A program made the position numbers and the translations under genes. A stretch of DNA of 64,000 bases from Thermoflexibacter ruber (GTDB lineage Bacteria > Bacteroidota > Bacteroidia > Cytophagales > Thermoflexibacteraceae). The notes under the pieces are model-generated. The model was not told the origin of the DNA and did not search any database. It saw nothing but the letters and a program-made list of their open reading frames with translations. How positions within the stretch are numbered: the first letter of the stretch is position 1; every line of letters starts with the position of its first letter. The DNA is taken from contig NZ_FONY01000032.1 of NCBI RefSeq assembly GCF_900113045.1, positions 1 to 64,000 of the forward strand, written 5' to 3'. This document shows positions 54,182-63,456 of this stretch, piece after piece.

Positions 54182-54904
54182 ATGATAGAAATTATCCCTT
54201 CTTTGTATATTTTGGAAGGAAAGTGTGTCAAAGGAGAAAATGACAACGAACAGGTGTACGATGAGAGCCCTTTGATAATCGCAGAAAGATTCCAAGAACA
54301 TGGTCTTGAAAAATTGCACCTTGTAGATTTGGACGGAGCGAATGTGGGAGAGGTAGTCAATTATCATCTCTTAGAAGTCATCACAGAACACACTAACCTC
54401 TCTGTTGATTTTGGTGGAGGAATCAATACTGATGGAGATATTAGTAAGTGCTTTGAGTTTGGGGCAAAACGCGTGCATATTAGTAGCATGGCGGTCAAAG
54501 ACAGGCAGTTTTTCGCCTCTTGTATTATTTCCTATGGTCGTTCAAAAATGATATTGAGTGCAGACGTCATCAATGGTAAAATCTCTATCGCAGGCAGACA
54601 CCATGATACCAAGATAGACATGATGGAGCATATCGATTACTTCTATACTCGTGGGTTACTGTATCTAAAATGTGCTGACATCACCAGAGATGGTACCTTA
54701 GTAGGTCCTTACTTCGAAATGTACAAAGATATTCTAAAAAACTTCCCAGACATTAGGTTGTATGCAAGCGGTGGTGTACGTAATTTAGACGATATCAAAC
54801 GCTTAGAAGATATTGGGGTGTACGGTGTAATCATTAGAAAGGCACTTTACGAAGGGAAAATTACACTTACTGACATTGAACGCTTCATTGCCCAACCCGC
54901 CTAA
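54182..54904 (+). CDS. HisA/HisF-like TIM barrel lacking catalytic residues (orphan)
   Basis: 240 residues of HisA type: IIPSLYILEGKCVKG, LHLVDLDGA, SVDFGGGINTDGDI, ITRDGTLVGP and YASGGVRNLDDI are the family's phosphate-binding and barrel motifs. Compared from memory with Thermotoga HisA, the first catalytic Asp (Asp8, PAIDL) is replaced by Tyr9 and the catalytic Thr164 by Ala165; Asp128 is kept, and the ligand-binding GW is GR. The usual RLxQGxY substrate loop is also absent. It therefore probably does not isomerise ProFAR and may have another role. No other his gene is adjacent, and it is monocistronic with a strong bidirectional terminator behind. Confidence 0.75.
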   Translation: MIEIIPSLYILEGKCVKGENDNEQVYDESPLIIAERFQEHGLEKLHLVDLDGANVGEVVNYHLLEVITEHTNLSVDFGGGINTDGDISKCFEFGAKRVHISSMAVKDRQFFASCIISYGRSKMILSADVINGKISIAGRHHDTKIDMMEHIDYFYTRGLLYLKCADITRDGTLVGPYFEMYKDILKNFPDIRLYASGGVRNLDDIKRLEDIGVYGVIIRKALYEGKITLTDIERFIAQPA

Positions 54905-54911
54905 GCCTCTA

Positions 54912-54955
54912 AATTTACAGATGACAATTCCGAAGAAATATGTCATCTGTAAATT
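54912..54955. terminator. Bidirectional terminator, 15-base arms
   Basis: AATTTACAGATGACA (54912-54926) and TGTCATCTGTAAATT (54941-54955) are exact complements around a 14-base loop, between two convergent genes. Confidence 0.75.
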
Positions 54956-54963
54956 CTTAAAAC

Positions 54964-56064
54964 TTACCAATTCATTTTTTCTTTCATAAACACTGTCAGT
55001 TCTGTGGCATTGATTTCATGCTGAGCAACATTAGGATGCCAATCGCAACCATAGCCTACTTTGCCCTGAGCAGACATTTCAAAGAAATATACTTTTTTAT
55101 TTCCCTTTGCTGTTTGATGACTAAGCACTTGTTCTATGTACGACTTGATGACCTGTAAGTTTTTTCCATTCAACATAGAACCCACTAAGCAAAAAACGCT
55201 TGCATTAGGATAGTTAATTAAAATACTGTCAATCAGTAGGTTATATGCCTTAGTAAATTCGGTGGAGTCTGGGATAGCATGTGCAAAATCGTTTGTCCCC
55301 AAATTAATACAAACTGCATCGGGAATCCATTGCTGAAAATTCCACTTTTGACCACGCTGAGGGTAAACAAGCTGATAGAGCATTGGCATAGTATTTTCCT
55401 TGCTTTTATCATAATTTTGAATCAGTCCTTTTCCTGAATAACAAGTAGTTACGTACTCTGCCTCTAAATTTTGTGCAGTAATTGCAGCATAAGCCAACTG
55501 TCCGTTTTCAGTTTCAGGAGTGAAAGGACAAGACTGCCTATCTCCTTCATTACCATAGCCACAAGTAATCGAGTCGCCAATAAACTCTATTTTTTTACTT
55601 GCTGTTTTTTCCGCAGGCAGAACTTTGGCTTTCTTATCTATTTGAAAACCTAAAAACTCACATACACCAATCAATGCCTCTGTCCGTTTAAAAATCTGAA
55701 CAGTATGCTTGCCTTGGGGTAGGTTTTCTGCTATGCTGTATTCGCTTTGATGATTTTCTGCTTTTAGTACTTTTACTAAGCGTCCATCAATGAAAATATT
55801 AAAATAATTGGCGTAAGGCTTACCCGTTTTATCTTTCCCCTCAGAGAAATTGCGCATGAGCAACTTACAAAAAGTTCCTTCAAATGTCAATGCAATACTT
55901 GAACCTGTCCACGCAAATTTAGCTTGTTTGGGGTCAGAGAAATCAAACCTTCCTATGTATTGGAGGTGAGGGTGGTTGGGCGTAACGATTTGATACGGCG
56001 GCAGTGAATTATCCAATTTAGTCAGTGCTAAGGTAGCTAATATTAGCATGTACAAAGGTTTCAT
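54964..56064 (-). CDS. SGNH/GDSL esterase with N-terminal jelly-roll (CE2-like)
   Basis: 366 residues with a short signal (MLILATLALTKL). An N-terminal beta domain (YIGRFDFSDPKQAKFAWTGSSIALTFEGT) of the CE2 jelly-roll type precedes the SGNH fold: FIGDSITCGYGNEG (block I Ser), INLGTNDFA (block III) and GCDWHPNVAQHEI (block V Asp/His). CE2 esterases deacetylate xylan or other polysaccharides; the substrate here is unknown. It is probably periplasmic or secreted and monocistronic. Confidence 0.85.
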   Translation of the reverse strand: MKPLYMLILATLALTKLDNSLPPYQIVTPNHPHLQYIGRFDFSDPKQAKFAWTGSSIALTFEGTFCKLLMRNFSEGKDKTGKPYANYFNIFIDGRLVKVLKAENHQSEYSIAENLPQGKHTVQIFKRTEALIGVCEFLGFQIDKKAKVLPAEKTASKKIEFIGDSITCGYGNEGDRQSCPFTPETENGQLAYAAITAQNLEAEYVTTCYSGKGLIQNYDKSKENTMPMLYQLVYPQRGQKWNFQQWIPDAVCINLGTNDFAHAIPDSTEFTKAYNLLIDSILINYPNASVFCLVGSMLNGKNLQVIKSYIEQVLSHQTAKGNKKVYFFEMSAQGKVGYGCDWHPNVAQHEINATELTVFMKEKMNW

Positions 56065-56394
56065 CTACTTATTGATTTATATAGACAATTACATCTAAGA
56101 TTTATATTGTTAAGTAATTAAAATATTCCTCTGCCTCTATCTAAATTTTTCCCCTGTGCGGGAAAGACTTTTTGATAATCAAAGACTTGACTCCCTTCCT
56201 CTTGGGGGAAGGTCGGGGATAGGGCAGTTATTTTTGCTCATATATTTATGATTTGTGCTACAAATTTCAAAAAAAAATTGTCGTCCAACTCCAAAAATTT
56301 TTGAGGCAGTCGCCACAGCACCCTGAAAACGAAAGCCACATACCCAAACCAATGTTTGATTGCCGAGCCTTTAAGTGAAAAGACCTACAAACGA
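56065..56394. other. Intergenic region with a REP-like hairpin
   Basis: No credible complete gene. CCTTCC (56194-56199) and GGAAGG (56207-56212) form a short hairpin inside a CCCTTCC...GGGGGAAGGTCGGGGATAGGGCA word that resembles intergenic REP-like repeats of Bacteroidota. A plus-strand open stretch ending ...SEKTYKRLEKFSI before a TAG near 56413 was seen but has no identifiable family. Confidence 0.4.
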
Positions 56395-56577
56395 TTAGAA
56401 AAATTTAGCATATAGTTCTGGTAGAAAAAACTCAAAATTTCCGACTTCCTCAATGTTATGCACTTCCCATTTCTTTGGTAAAGAACAAAGGTCTAATGTA
56501 CGAATTAAAGATTTTGCCAAACGCTTTTTTACCTGTCCCTCACCGCCCCCCTCCACTGCTTGCCACAGTGGGAGATT
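56395..56577 (-). other. In-frame 60-codon extension beyond the methylase stop
   Basis: Directly after the TGA of the methylase gene the same frame stays open for 60 codons to a TAA at 56395-56397. The first part (PLWQAVEGGGEGQVKKRLAK) looks like translated repeat DNA. The last part (LDLCSLPKKWEVHNIEEVGNF and EFFLPELYAKFF) looks like genuine protein. It may be the decayed tail of the methylase or of another gene. Confidence 0.35.
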
Positions 56578-59500
56578 TCAGAGGGCTTCCCTCCAAAAGT
56601 TTTGATAGCCGTACTCCTCTTTGCTTAACGGAAAGGCTGGGTCTATGGTTTTTACTTCCTCATAGCTTAATGCGTACAACTGATACACAAGCCTATCTAT
56701 TTCCTGCTCATACGCACGCGTATTCGCTTGCGAATTTTGCCGCTTTGTTTGCAATATCTTTTCTACTAATGCCTCTATTTGCTTCACTATGCCCAAGTTT
56801 GACTCAGTAATGGGGGGAATGGGTAAATTCTCTAAAAATGCTTTTTTGTATCTATATCCTTCCTCACCTAAACCTCCGCCTGCATACCATTGCTTGAAAA
56901 AGTACGTAACAGGCTTTGAATTTAATAAGCCACATAAGTACTTTACGTTATCACCTGTCATTAAAAAACTTGTTGCTTCAACATAAAACTTTTCTTTGTC
57001 AAAAAAGAATTGTGGTTGTCTAACAATCTCTGACCACACCACTTTTTCCTTTTCAAACTCTTGGTAATAAGCAATTTGGTCTTGGGTTTCAAACCATTTA
57101 TTTCCTGTTTTTTTGCGTGCATCAAAACCTAATTCAGGGTATTTTTTACCTGATTGCTCTAACTGACGAATATCAAAATTATCTAAAAAATACTTTTTCA
57201 ATGCAGGAAATTGCTCTATATCTAAACGTAAGGCAGGAAACGTTCCTATCACCCACAAATTCGCCCATTCGTAGGAATAGCGTTTAATATCTCTGCCCCG
57301 CAAGATAGGTTTAATAATCGCTTCGGTACGTGTGCGTTCGGCTTCGGTTTGGCAGTTGGCTAATATCTCATTGCGTTTTTCGGTAGTAATAATAAAGGCT
57401 TCATTCAGTCCTGTTTTTATGCCATAATAGATATTCACGTCCCATTCTTTCAGGGGCTTGCCTATGCGTTCTATTTTTTCTTTTAGCTGCTGCTCGGCAT
57501 TACTGCCAATAAACCATGCGTCTTGGGTAAGTTTTTGCAATATTGTGCCGTTTTTACGCAACTGTTCCTCAATAGAAACATTTGCCTGCTTTTGCAAAGT
57601 AACGGCTTGCAGTTGTATCTGTGCAGGTTTTTGCTTTTGTACAAGCAAGATATTCGTATCTACGGTAGCACTTTCAAATACGCCCGGTCCTAAATCTATG
57701 AGCAGTTTTGGGCTGTGCTGAATAAAAAATTTACGCAGTTTTTCGCCGTAACCTGCCCGCATCCACTTGTTAGAGGTAATGTAACACAAAATACCGTTGT
57801 TTTTAAGCAAATGTATGCCTTTTTCATAAAAAAGCGCATAAATATCTCCTGTGCGCGCGAAGGTGTCATAATTTTGTTTTTCAAACATTTTGGCAAGTTT
57901 GCCGCCGTCTTTTTGCAGTTGCACATAAGGCGGATTGCCGATGACAATATCAAAGCCAGGGTTAGGGTTGATGAGTTCATTCAACACCTCTGGGAAATCC
58001 AATTTCCAGTCAAAAAAGTTCAGGGGTTTGTCGGGCTGGTCTTTGAGTTTTTTGAGTTGCTTAATGCTTTCTTTCCAGCTAAGGGTTTGCAGATACATTT
58101 CGGTTTGTTCGGTGAGTTTCTTGCCTGAGCCGTTGGGTTTGTCTTCAGTGCCTTTGGTAGCCGCCATCAGCTCCAACTGATTGATGAGCAAATCAATTTT
58201 GAGGTTGCGAATGTGGGCGGCGAGTTTCTTTTTGTCGCTGTCTGGGCTGAAAAATTCCTTTTGCTGTTCGCTAATCTTCTTTAATAATTTGGCTTTGTTG
58301 GCTTGCAAATCTCCGCTGCCATATATATTTGTCTGAAATCCCTTGTTTTCTTCTATTTCCCAGTCAATGTCTATGATGTCGTCCCCCAGTTTGCTGACCA
58401 AGCTGTTGCCTACCACGATTTTGTAGTCAAGATTGGGCAGGGGCTTGGGAGCTTCCTCGTCCACTACCAAACTGAGCCAAAAACGGAGTCTGGCGATGTC
58501 CACCGCTCCTTTCTCAATGTCCACTCCGTAAATGCTGTTTTGGATGATGTTGAGTTTTACCTCCGAAGCAGGAAACTCTTTGAGGTGGTCGTACTGAAAA
58601 TGCCAGAGGGTTTGTTTGGCAGTACATATTTCCTGCAACAAGCCCATGGGGAAAGCACCTGAGCCGATGGCAGGGTCGCAAATTTTTACTTGGTCTAACG
58701 CCTTGTGAAATTCGGTGGCGTGTTGCTGTATGAGTTTTTTATCGTTTTCGTCCAGTTTCTTTTTCAGCAGTTTTTCAATGAGCCATCGGTCTATTTGCTT
58801 GCCCTTGCTTTGGGGAGCTACTTCCAAGAGCATTTGCCCTTTTCTACCTTCGTTGGCACTAAACAGGCGTGGTTGCTTGGGTTTGTCAAAACCAATGTAG
58901 CCTGTTACTTCGTAGCCCTTGTTCTCAAACCAAGTAGTGAGGTATTCAATCAAACTTTCTTGGCACATGTAATGCACAATTTCTTTGGGGGTGTAAAATG
59001 CTCCCTTGTCTTTGTTGTCCTCGAGCAGGTTTTCAAAGATGTGTCCGAGCATTTCTGGGTCCACGGCTACGGTGTGGTCGTTGGGGTCGTCTTCGTAAAT
59101 GGTGAAGTTGTACTGATTGAAAAAGTTGAAAAGATTTTCAAACAATTTACCCTCAATAATGATGTTGCGATGCTTTTTGTCGTTTTCCTCAAACAAGCCC
59201 CCGTTGAGGTAAGGGATTCGGCAGGCTTGCCCTTTGAGCAGCTCCATGATGTCGTCTTTTCGTTTGGTGTTGAGCGTATCAAAAAATAAGCGCGTGAGCA
59301 TTTCGCTGTAAAAGAGGTCTGGGTTGGGGTATTGGTGGAAAAGGTTGGTGAGAAAATTAAAATCGCCTTGCCCCCACTTGCTGCCCACAGGCACGCCTAA
59401 CCAGCCTTTTTTCTGAATGAAGTAAAGGAATACGATTCGCCCTAAGAGTTTTTTATTGAAGTCGCGAATGGCTTTTTCATCACCGTTGAAGATGCTCGCC

Positions 59501-60120
59501 TTGATGCTGGGCTTTTTCATCATAAAATCGCAGAAGATGTCGTAATGCTTTTTGTATTGGTCAAAAAAGGCTTTGGAAAGTTTTTCTACCGAGAAAGCCT
59601 CTTTTACATCGTCCAAGGAGGCTTTGCTTGCTTTTTTGGCAATAAGGGCAAAGCGTTCGGCGGCGGTTCTTGTGCTTTCGCCTTCGCCCAGTACATAGGT
59701 GTAGCGTTTGGGTTCGGTCTGTATTTTTTGGAAATTGCCCTCTGCATCAAAGCCTGTGAGTTCAGAGACATAACTAAACCGCCATTTTTGCGTAGCAGGG
59801 CTGTGAAAAACAATAAAAGCGGCATCAATTTCTATCCAGTACCTTCGAAGTAGATTACGCAGCCCCACACGGTTGCGTTCTAAATGCACGGCTTGGGCAA
59901 GTTCTACTTCATAGACGGCAATTTTTCGTTCAATACCATTTTCATCAAGGGAGATATAGCCCAGTTTCAGGGCATTGCTTGCTACCTTGTTATCAATGCC
60001 CGAAAGTGTTTGGGGAGTTGCCAATAGTTGGGCGTTGGAGAAGGTTTGGGCTAAAAATTGTTTCCAGAGGGTTTGGTTGTAGCCCTGTTTAAAAAGTTGA
60101 TGAATTTGCTCTTGTGCCAT
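56578..60120 (-). CDS. Eco57I-type N6-adenine DNA methyltransferase of a helicase/methylase module
   Basis: 1180 residues. Motif I is KICDPAIGSGAFPMG (Asp482-Gly488) and the catalytic motif IV is IGNPPYVQ (Asn729-Tyr732), the pattern of gamma-class N6-adenine methylases of the Eco57I group. GHIFENLLEDNKDKGAFYTPKEIVHYMC precedes the fold, as in this class. The C-terminal about 350 residues (IKPILRGRDIKRYSYEWANLW; WYAGGGLGEEGYRYKKAFLENLPIPPI) form a TaqI-type specificity domain. The N terminus (KIAVYEVELAQAV...RNRVGLRNLL) could be a degenerate nuclease-like fold, but no ExK motif is visible. It follows the PLD-helicase gene by 2 bases and should work with it. Confidence 0.88.
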   Translation of the reverse strand: MAQEQIHQLFKQGYNQTLWKQFLAQTFSNAQLLATPQTLSGIDNKVASNALKLGYISLDENGIERKIAVYEVELAQAVHLERNRVGLRNLLRRYWIEIDAAFIVFHSPATQKWRFSYVSELTGFDAEGNFQKIQTEPKRYTYVLGEGESTRTAAERFALIAKKASKASLDDVKEAFSVEKLSKAFFDQYKKHYDIFCDFMMKKPSIKASIFNGDEKAIRDFNKKLLGRIVFLYFIQKKGWLGVPVGSKWGQGDFNFLTNLFHQYPNPDLFYSEMLTRLFFDTLNTKRKDDIMELLKGQACRIPYLNGGLFEENDKKHRNIIIEGKLFENLFNFFNQYNFTIYEDDPNDHTVAVDPEMLGHIFENLLEDNKDKGAFYTPKEIVHYMCQESLIEYLTTWFENKGYEVTGYIGFDKPKQPRLFSANEGRKGQMLLEVAPQSKGKQIDRWLIEKLLKKKLDENDKKLIQQHATEFHKALDQVKICDPAIGSGAFPMGLLQEICTAKQTLWHFQYDHLKEFPASEVKLNIIQNSIYGVDIEKGAVDIARLRFWLSLVVDEEAPKPLPNLDYKIVVGNSLVSKLGDDIIDIDWEIEENKGFQTNIYGSGDLQANKAKLLKKISEQQKEFFSPDSDKKKLAAHIRNLKIDLLINQLELMAATKGTEDKPNGSGKKLTEQTEMYLQTLSWKESIKQLKKLKDQPDKPLNFFDWKLDFPEVLNELINPNPGFDIVIGNPPYVQLQKDGGKLAKMFEKQNYDTFARTGDIYALFYEKGIHLLKNNGILCYITSNKWMRAGYGEKLRKFFIQHSPKLLIDLGPGVFESATVDTNILLVQKQKPAQIQLQAVTLQKQANVSIEEQLRKNGTILQKLTQDAWFIGSNAEQQLKEKIERIGKPLKEWDVNIYYGIKTGLNEAFIITTEKRNEILANCQTEAERTRTEAIIKPILRGRDIKRYSYEWANLWVIGTFPALRLDIEQFPALKKYFLDNFDIRQLEQSGKKYPELGFDARKKTGNKWFETQDQIAYYQEFEKEKVVWSEIVRQPQFFFDKEKFYVEATSFLMTGDNVKYLCGLLNSKPVTYFFKQWYAGGGLGEEGYRYKKAFLENLPIPPITESNLGIVKQIEALVEKILQTKRQNSQANTRAYEQEIDRLVYQLYALSYEEVKTIDPAFPLSKEEYGYQNFWREAL

Positions 60121-60122
60121 AC

Positions 60123-63100
60123 TTATTCAAATGATTCGGAAACGATTAAAATGGGGGTTTCTACTCTGCCTTTTTTTTCTTTTTTCTGAGCATCGTACAG
60201 TTCCAGATTGTATTGCTCGGCAATTTTATCTATTTCTGTCAAGGCTTTGTTGAAGCTGAGTTTTTTCTTTTGCAGCCTATCTACCTCGCTGGGTAGGTTG
60301 GTGTACTTACCTATATCTATCAGCCTTATAATTTTCTGCATATTCTGTTTTTGTTTTTCGGATACCTGCGCGTATTTTACTAACTCGGAGAGGAATTTTT
60401 TAGCGCGTTGTGCCACACCGCCTAAGGCTTCTGGGGCTATTTGCGAAGCCACCAATTTGAGTTCCAGTGTTTCAAAATGCTGCATAGCTGCTGCCACTTG
60501 TTTGTGGTGGTTTTCAATCAGTTTACAAGTTTTTTCTTTGGGGTCTGCTTCAAAGATTTTGAATGCCTCGATGGGAGTAATTTCGCTTGCTTGGTTTTCG
60601 CTATTTACCCAATAGAATTCAAATTTTTTGTCGGTCTTTAAAAAAGCGGCTGTTCCGTTTTTCAGTTCTGGTTTGCTGATGGCTGTTGCATTTCTACCTG
60701 TGCGTGATTTTAAGGGCAGTTTTTTGATTTTATCGAACCAAGTCTTATGCTCTTTTCTAAAGTTGCGGAGCAGATACAAATATTTCAGTCGCTCGTCTTC
60801 TTCTTCTCTGATGGCTTCTTTGTTAAAGAGTGTTTCTTCGTTCAGAATTTCGTGCTTGGAATACACCTGATTGTCTTCGCCAAAAGCGGTATGGAAAGCC
60901 TGAATTTTCATAAAGGCGGTTTTGTTCAGTTGGATTTGGGAGTCGCCTTGTGCTGAGGGATAAAATACATAGTTATAGATGACATCGGCTTTCGTTCCGA
61001 TACGGTTTACCCGACCTATCCTTTGCATCAGTCGGGTAGCGTTCCAAGGTGTATCGTAGTGGACAATTACATTGGAGCGGTGCAGGTTTACGCCTTCTGC
61101 CAGTACTTCGGTAGTGATGATGATGTTATATGCATTCACTTGTTTAGTTTTGTCATAGTTTGCATCAAAGTTGGTAACAATGGTATCATACAATTCCTTT
61201 CGGTTTTCGGCTGAGACTGCCAATACATCTTTTCTTCCTTCTTTTTCTAAATTCAGTTTTAGATAATCAACAGTGTCTTTGGATTCGGAGAAGATGACCA
61301 GCTTACCTTCCACATTGTTTTTCTTGTTGAGGAATTGCTTTTTGAGTTCTTTCAAAAAAACTTGCAGTTTGGGGTCGTAGTCAATTTGTTGCCATAAATG
61401 CACTAATTCATCTATCAATTTTTTGTCTTTTTTTAGTGCCAAGATAAATTCAGGTTTGAAGTCGCTTGCTTTAAATATTTGATTTTTGGGATTATCTTCA
61501 CTCAGTTGTTCGATTTCTTTTTCAATATCTTCCTCGCTCCAGCCTTTGTCTAACAGTTTGTTTACATCAGTGTCAGGGGCAATCAAGACTTTATCGTTGT
61601 TGAACATCTCAATCATTCGGTTGGTTGCTTTCTGGAAATTGGTAAGCGATTTTTTGAACGCATCAAAACTGCTTTCCAGTCGCTTGACCAATTGTGTTTT
61701 CATGATGAATGCCAAGCTTTTAGAAATCGTTTCCGCATTCTCGTAATACTTTTTTTGCATTTCCTGTGTTAGCCCTGCAATGGCTTGGTAGCGGGCATAA
61801 GTGAGTTTGTCGGCATCAGTTAGGTAAAAGACGGTTTTGTAAAACAGTTCATTGAGTTTTTGGTCCATGACGTACTCAATTTTTTTAGGAGGTTCTACCT
61901 TAGGGAATTTGATGCCTTGTTCTTCTAAGTCTTTTATGTATTCAGGGATATTTTCAAGGTCTTTTCGGGTTCTGCGAATGGTAATAGGTTCAATTACATT
62001 TTTGCGAATCTTGCCGTAAATGTTTCGGAGTTCGTTTACGTCCAGCTCGTCAAAGCGTTTCAGTTTTTTGTACTTTTCTATGAGTGGAGCAAAAAATGAA
62101 GTTAGGTTGGGTATGGGCAAAGTGGATTGCCTTGCATCTTGGAACATTTGGATTTGGTAAAAAATGTCATCGGGCTTGTTGTTGAGTGGGGTAGCCGTAA
62201 CGAGAATGACTTTTTTCTGCCAGCCGTCAATCAGCCCTTTGGTAGTTCGTGGGCTTTTGCAAATCAACTGTAAGTTTTGAAATGCCCCTGTGGTATGATT
62301 TCGGAATTTGTGTGCCTCGTCCACAATGATTAGGTCGTATTCTTCTTTGTTCCAGTAGTCCTGATGTCTGTCTAAAATTTTCTGTAAACTTCCGTTGGTG
62401 ATAAACTTGGTGTATTTGTCAATGTTAAAATAATTAAATGTATTTTTCCAGTTTTTTTCAACGGCAGGCGGATAGACTACCAGAATTTTGGTGTTGTTTC
62501 TGCCGTTTTGCAAGAGAAACTTTTTAGCAACCATCGTGGCAATTACGGTTTTGCCCAAGCCCACCACGTCAGCCAAAACAAAGCCGTTGTGTTTCAAGAG
62601 CATATTGAAACCTTCATTAACGGCATCAATTTGATAGGAAAGTTTTTTGAAGTTTTGAGGCAGTTCACCAATAGAATCGGGGTCGTATTCTATGTTTTTG
62701 CCGAAATACTCAATAAGCAGTTTGATGTAAAGTTCAAAAGGTGTAATATCTTCATTCAGATAAGTTTCCTTTTTGATGTGCTGAATGTCAACAGGTAAAA
62801 TATTTATGGCTTCTGCCCAGAGTTTTTCAAATTCTTGTGAGGCAAATTTTACATCGTCATAATCATTGAGTTGAACATTAAATTCGTAATTGTAATGGTT
62901 GCCGTAACCAAGTCCTGCATCTGTTAGATTAGACGAACCCGTAATAACAGAGGCAGGAGTATGAGCGTTAAAAGGCTCAGGTCTGAAAATGTAAACCTTA
63001 GCGTGAATTTTTTTTTCAGGGTGAGCTTTGACTTCAATTTTCTTTTCAATCAGGTCGTCAATGAATTGCAGGATACCTTTTTCGGTGTCTTTGTCGTAGT

Positions 63101-63401
63101 TGGCTTTCTGGATGTCGAGCCGAATTTCCTCAATAAATTCTTCTTTGGTTTTTTCGTAGTTTTTGAAAAACTCAAGTCCTTCTCTTTGCGCTTCTGCAAG
63201 CAGTCTGTCCACGTTGATGCCCACCAATATCCTGATTTTTGGGACTTTGTCCAGAAACGGTCTGATGCGGAAGTACCCCGAAGCTCTGAAATAACCTACT
63301 AAAGCATCAAAGTATTGAATATTGGGATTATATGTAAAAACTCCTTCAAACTTATTGATGAGCGTATTCTGCTCACTATTTGTAAAAAACTTTGTTGCCA
63401 T
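60123..63401 (-). CDS. PLD-nuclease/SNF2 helicase fusion
   Basis: 1092 residues from ATG 63401. The N-terminal PLD-type domain holds IHAKVYIFRP (His133, Lys135) and ITGSSNLTDAG (Gly155-Asn158), the HxK...GSxN pattern of helicase-linked phospholipase-D nucleases. The helicase begins with VLADVVGLGKTVIA (Walker A, Lys284), then LIIVDEAHKFRN (DEAH 361-364), LVTATPLNN, NIIITTEVLAEGVNLHRSNVIVHYD and RLMQRIGRVNRIG (motif VI), a complete SNF2/SF2 set. It probably translocates on DNA and cuts unmethylated DNA in partnership with the downstream methylase. Earlier in-frame starts add up to 11 residues, but a promoter -7 box at 63424-63431 sits across that extension. Confidence 0.9.
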   Translation of the reverse strand: MATKFFTNSEQNTLINKFEGVFTYNPNIQYFDALVGYFRASGYFRIRPFLDKVPKIRILVGINVDRLLAEAQREGLEFFKNYEKTKEEFIEEIRLDIQKANYDKDTEKGILQFIDDLIEKKIEVKAHPEKKIHAKVYIFRPEPFNAHTPASVITGSSNLTDAGLGYGNHYNYEFNVQLNDYDDVKFASQEFEKLWAEAINILPVDIQHIKKETYLNEDITPFELYIKLLIEYFGKNIEYDPDSIGELPQNFKKLSYQIDAVNEGFNMLLKHNGFVLADVVGLGKTVIATMVAKKFLLQNGRNNTKILVVYPPAVEKNWKNTFNYFNIDKYTKFITNGSLQKILDRHQDYWNKEEYDLIIVDEAHKFRNHTTGAFQNLQLICKSPRTTKGLIDGWQKKVILVTATPLNNKPDDIFYQIQMFQDARQSTLPIPNLTSFFAPLIEKYKKLKRFDELDVNELRNIYGKIRKNVIEPITIRRTRKDLENIPEYIKDLEEQGIKFPKVEPPKKIEYVMDQKLNELFYKTVFYLTDADKLTYARYQAIAGLTQEMQKKYYENAETISKSLAFIMKTQLVKRLESSFDAFKKSLTNFQKATNRMIEMFNNDKVLIAPDTDVNKLLDKGWSEEDIEKEIEQLSEDNPKNQIFKASDFKPEFILALKKDKKLIDELVHLWQQIDYDPKLQVFLKELKKQFLNKKNNVEGKLVIFSESKDTVDYLKLNLEKEGRKDVLAVSAENRKELYDTIVTNFDANYDKTKQVNAYNIIITTEVLAEGVNLHRSNVIVHYDTPWNATRLMQRIGRVNRIGTKADVIYNYVFYPSAQGDSQIQLNKTAFMKIQAFHTAFGEDNQVYSKHEILNEETLFNKEAIREEEDERLKYLYLLRNFRKEHKTWFDKIKKLPLKSRTGRNATAISKPELKNGTAAFLKTDKKFEFYWVNSENQASEITPIEAFKIFEADPKEKTCKLIENHHKQVAAAMQHFETLELKLVASQIAPEALGGVAQRAKKFLSELVKYAQVSEKQKQNMQKIIRLIDIGKYTNLPSEVDRLQKKKLSFNKALTEIDKIAEQYNLELYDAQKKEKKGRVETPILIVSESFE

Positions 63402-63423
63402 ATCTGATTCTCCGTTCATTCGC

Positions 63424-63456
63424 CAAAAATACAAATTCTTATTGATGGGAAAGCAA
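63424..63456 (-). promoter_or_regulatory. Promoter of the helicase/methylase operon
   Basis: On the minus strand TATTTTTG (63424-63431) matches TAnnTTTG, with a TTG (63454-63456) 22 bases upstream. Transcription would start near 63417, just before the ATG at 63401, which decides the start codon. Confidence 0.6.

Noticed and set aside
54182-54904. Calling the TIM barrel a working histidine-pathway hisA gene
   Set aside because: Two catalytic residues are replaced, the substrate loop is missing and no his genes are adjacent.
57715-59289. Plus-strand open frames of 137 and 194 codons (57715-58128, 58705-59289) inside the methylase gene
   Set aside because: They are antisense to a strongly supported methylase, have no recognisable motifs, and read as the complement of its conserved segments.
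56578-63401. Assigning the helicase/methylase pair to DISARM, BREX or a type III restriction system by name
   Set aside because: DrmA/DrmB, PglZ, BrxC and a type III Mod/Res layout are all absent; the pair is described by its domains only.
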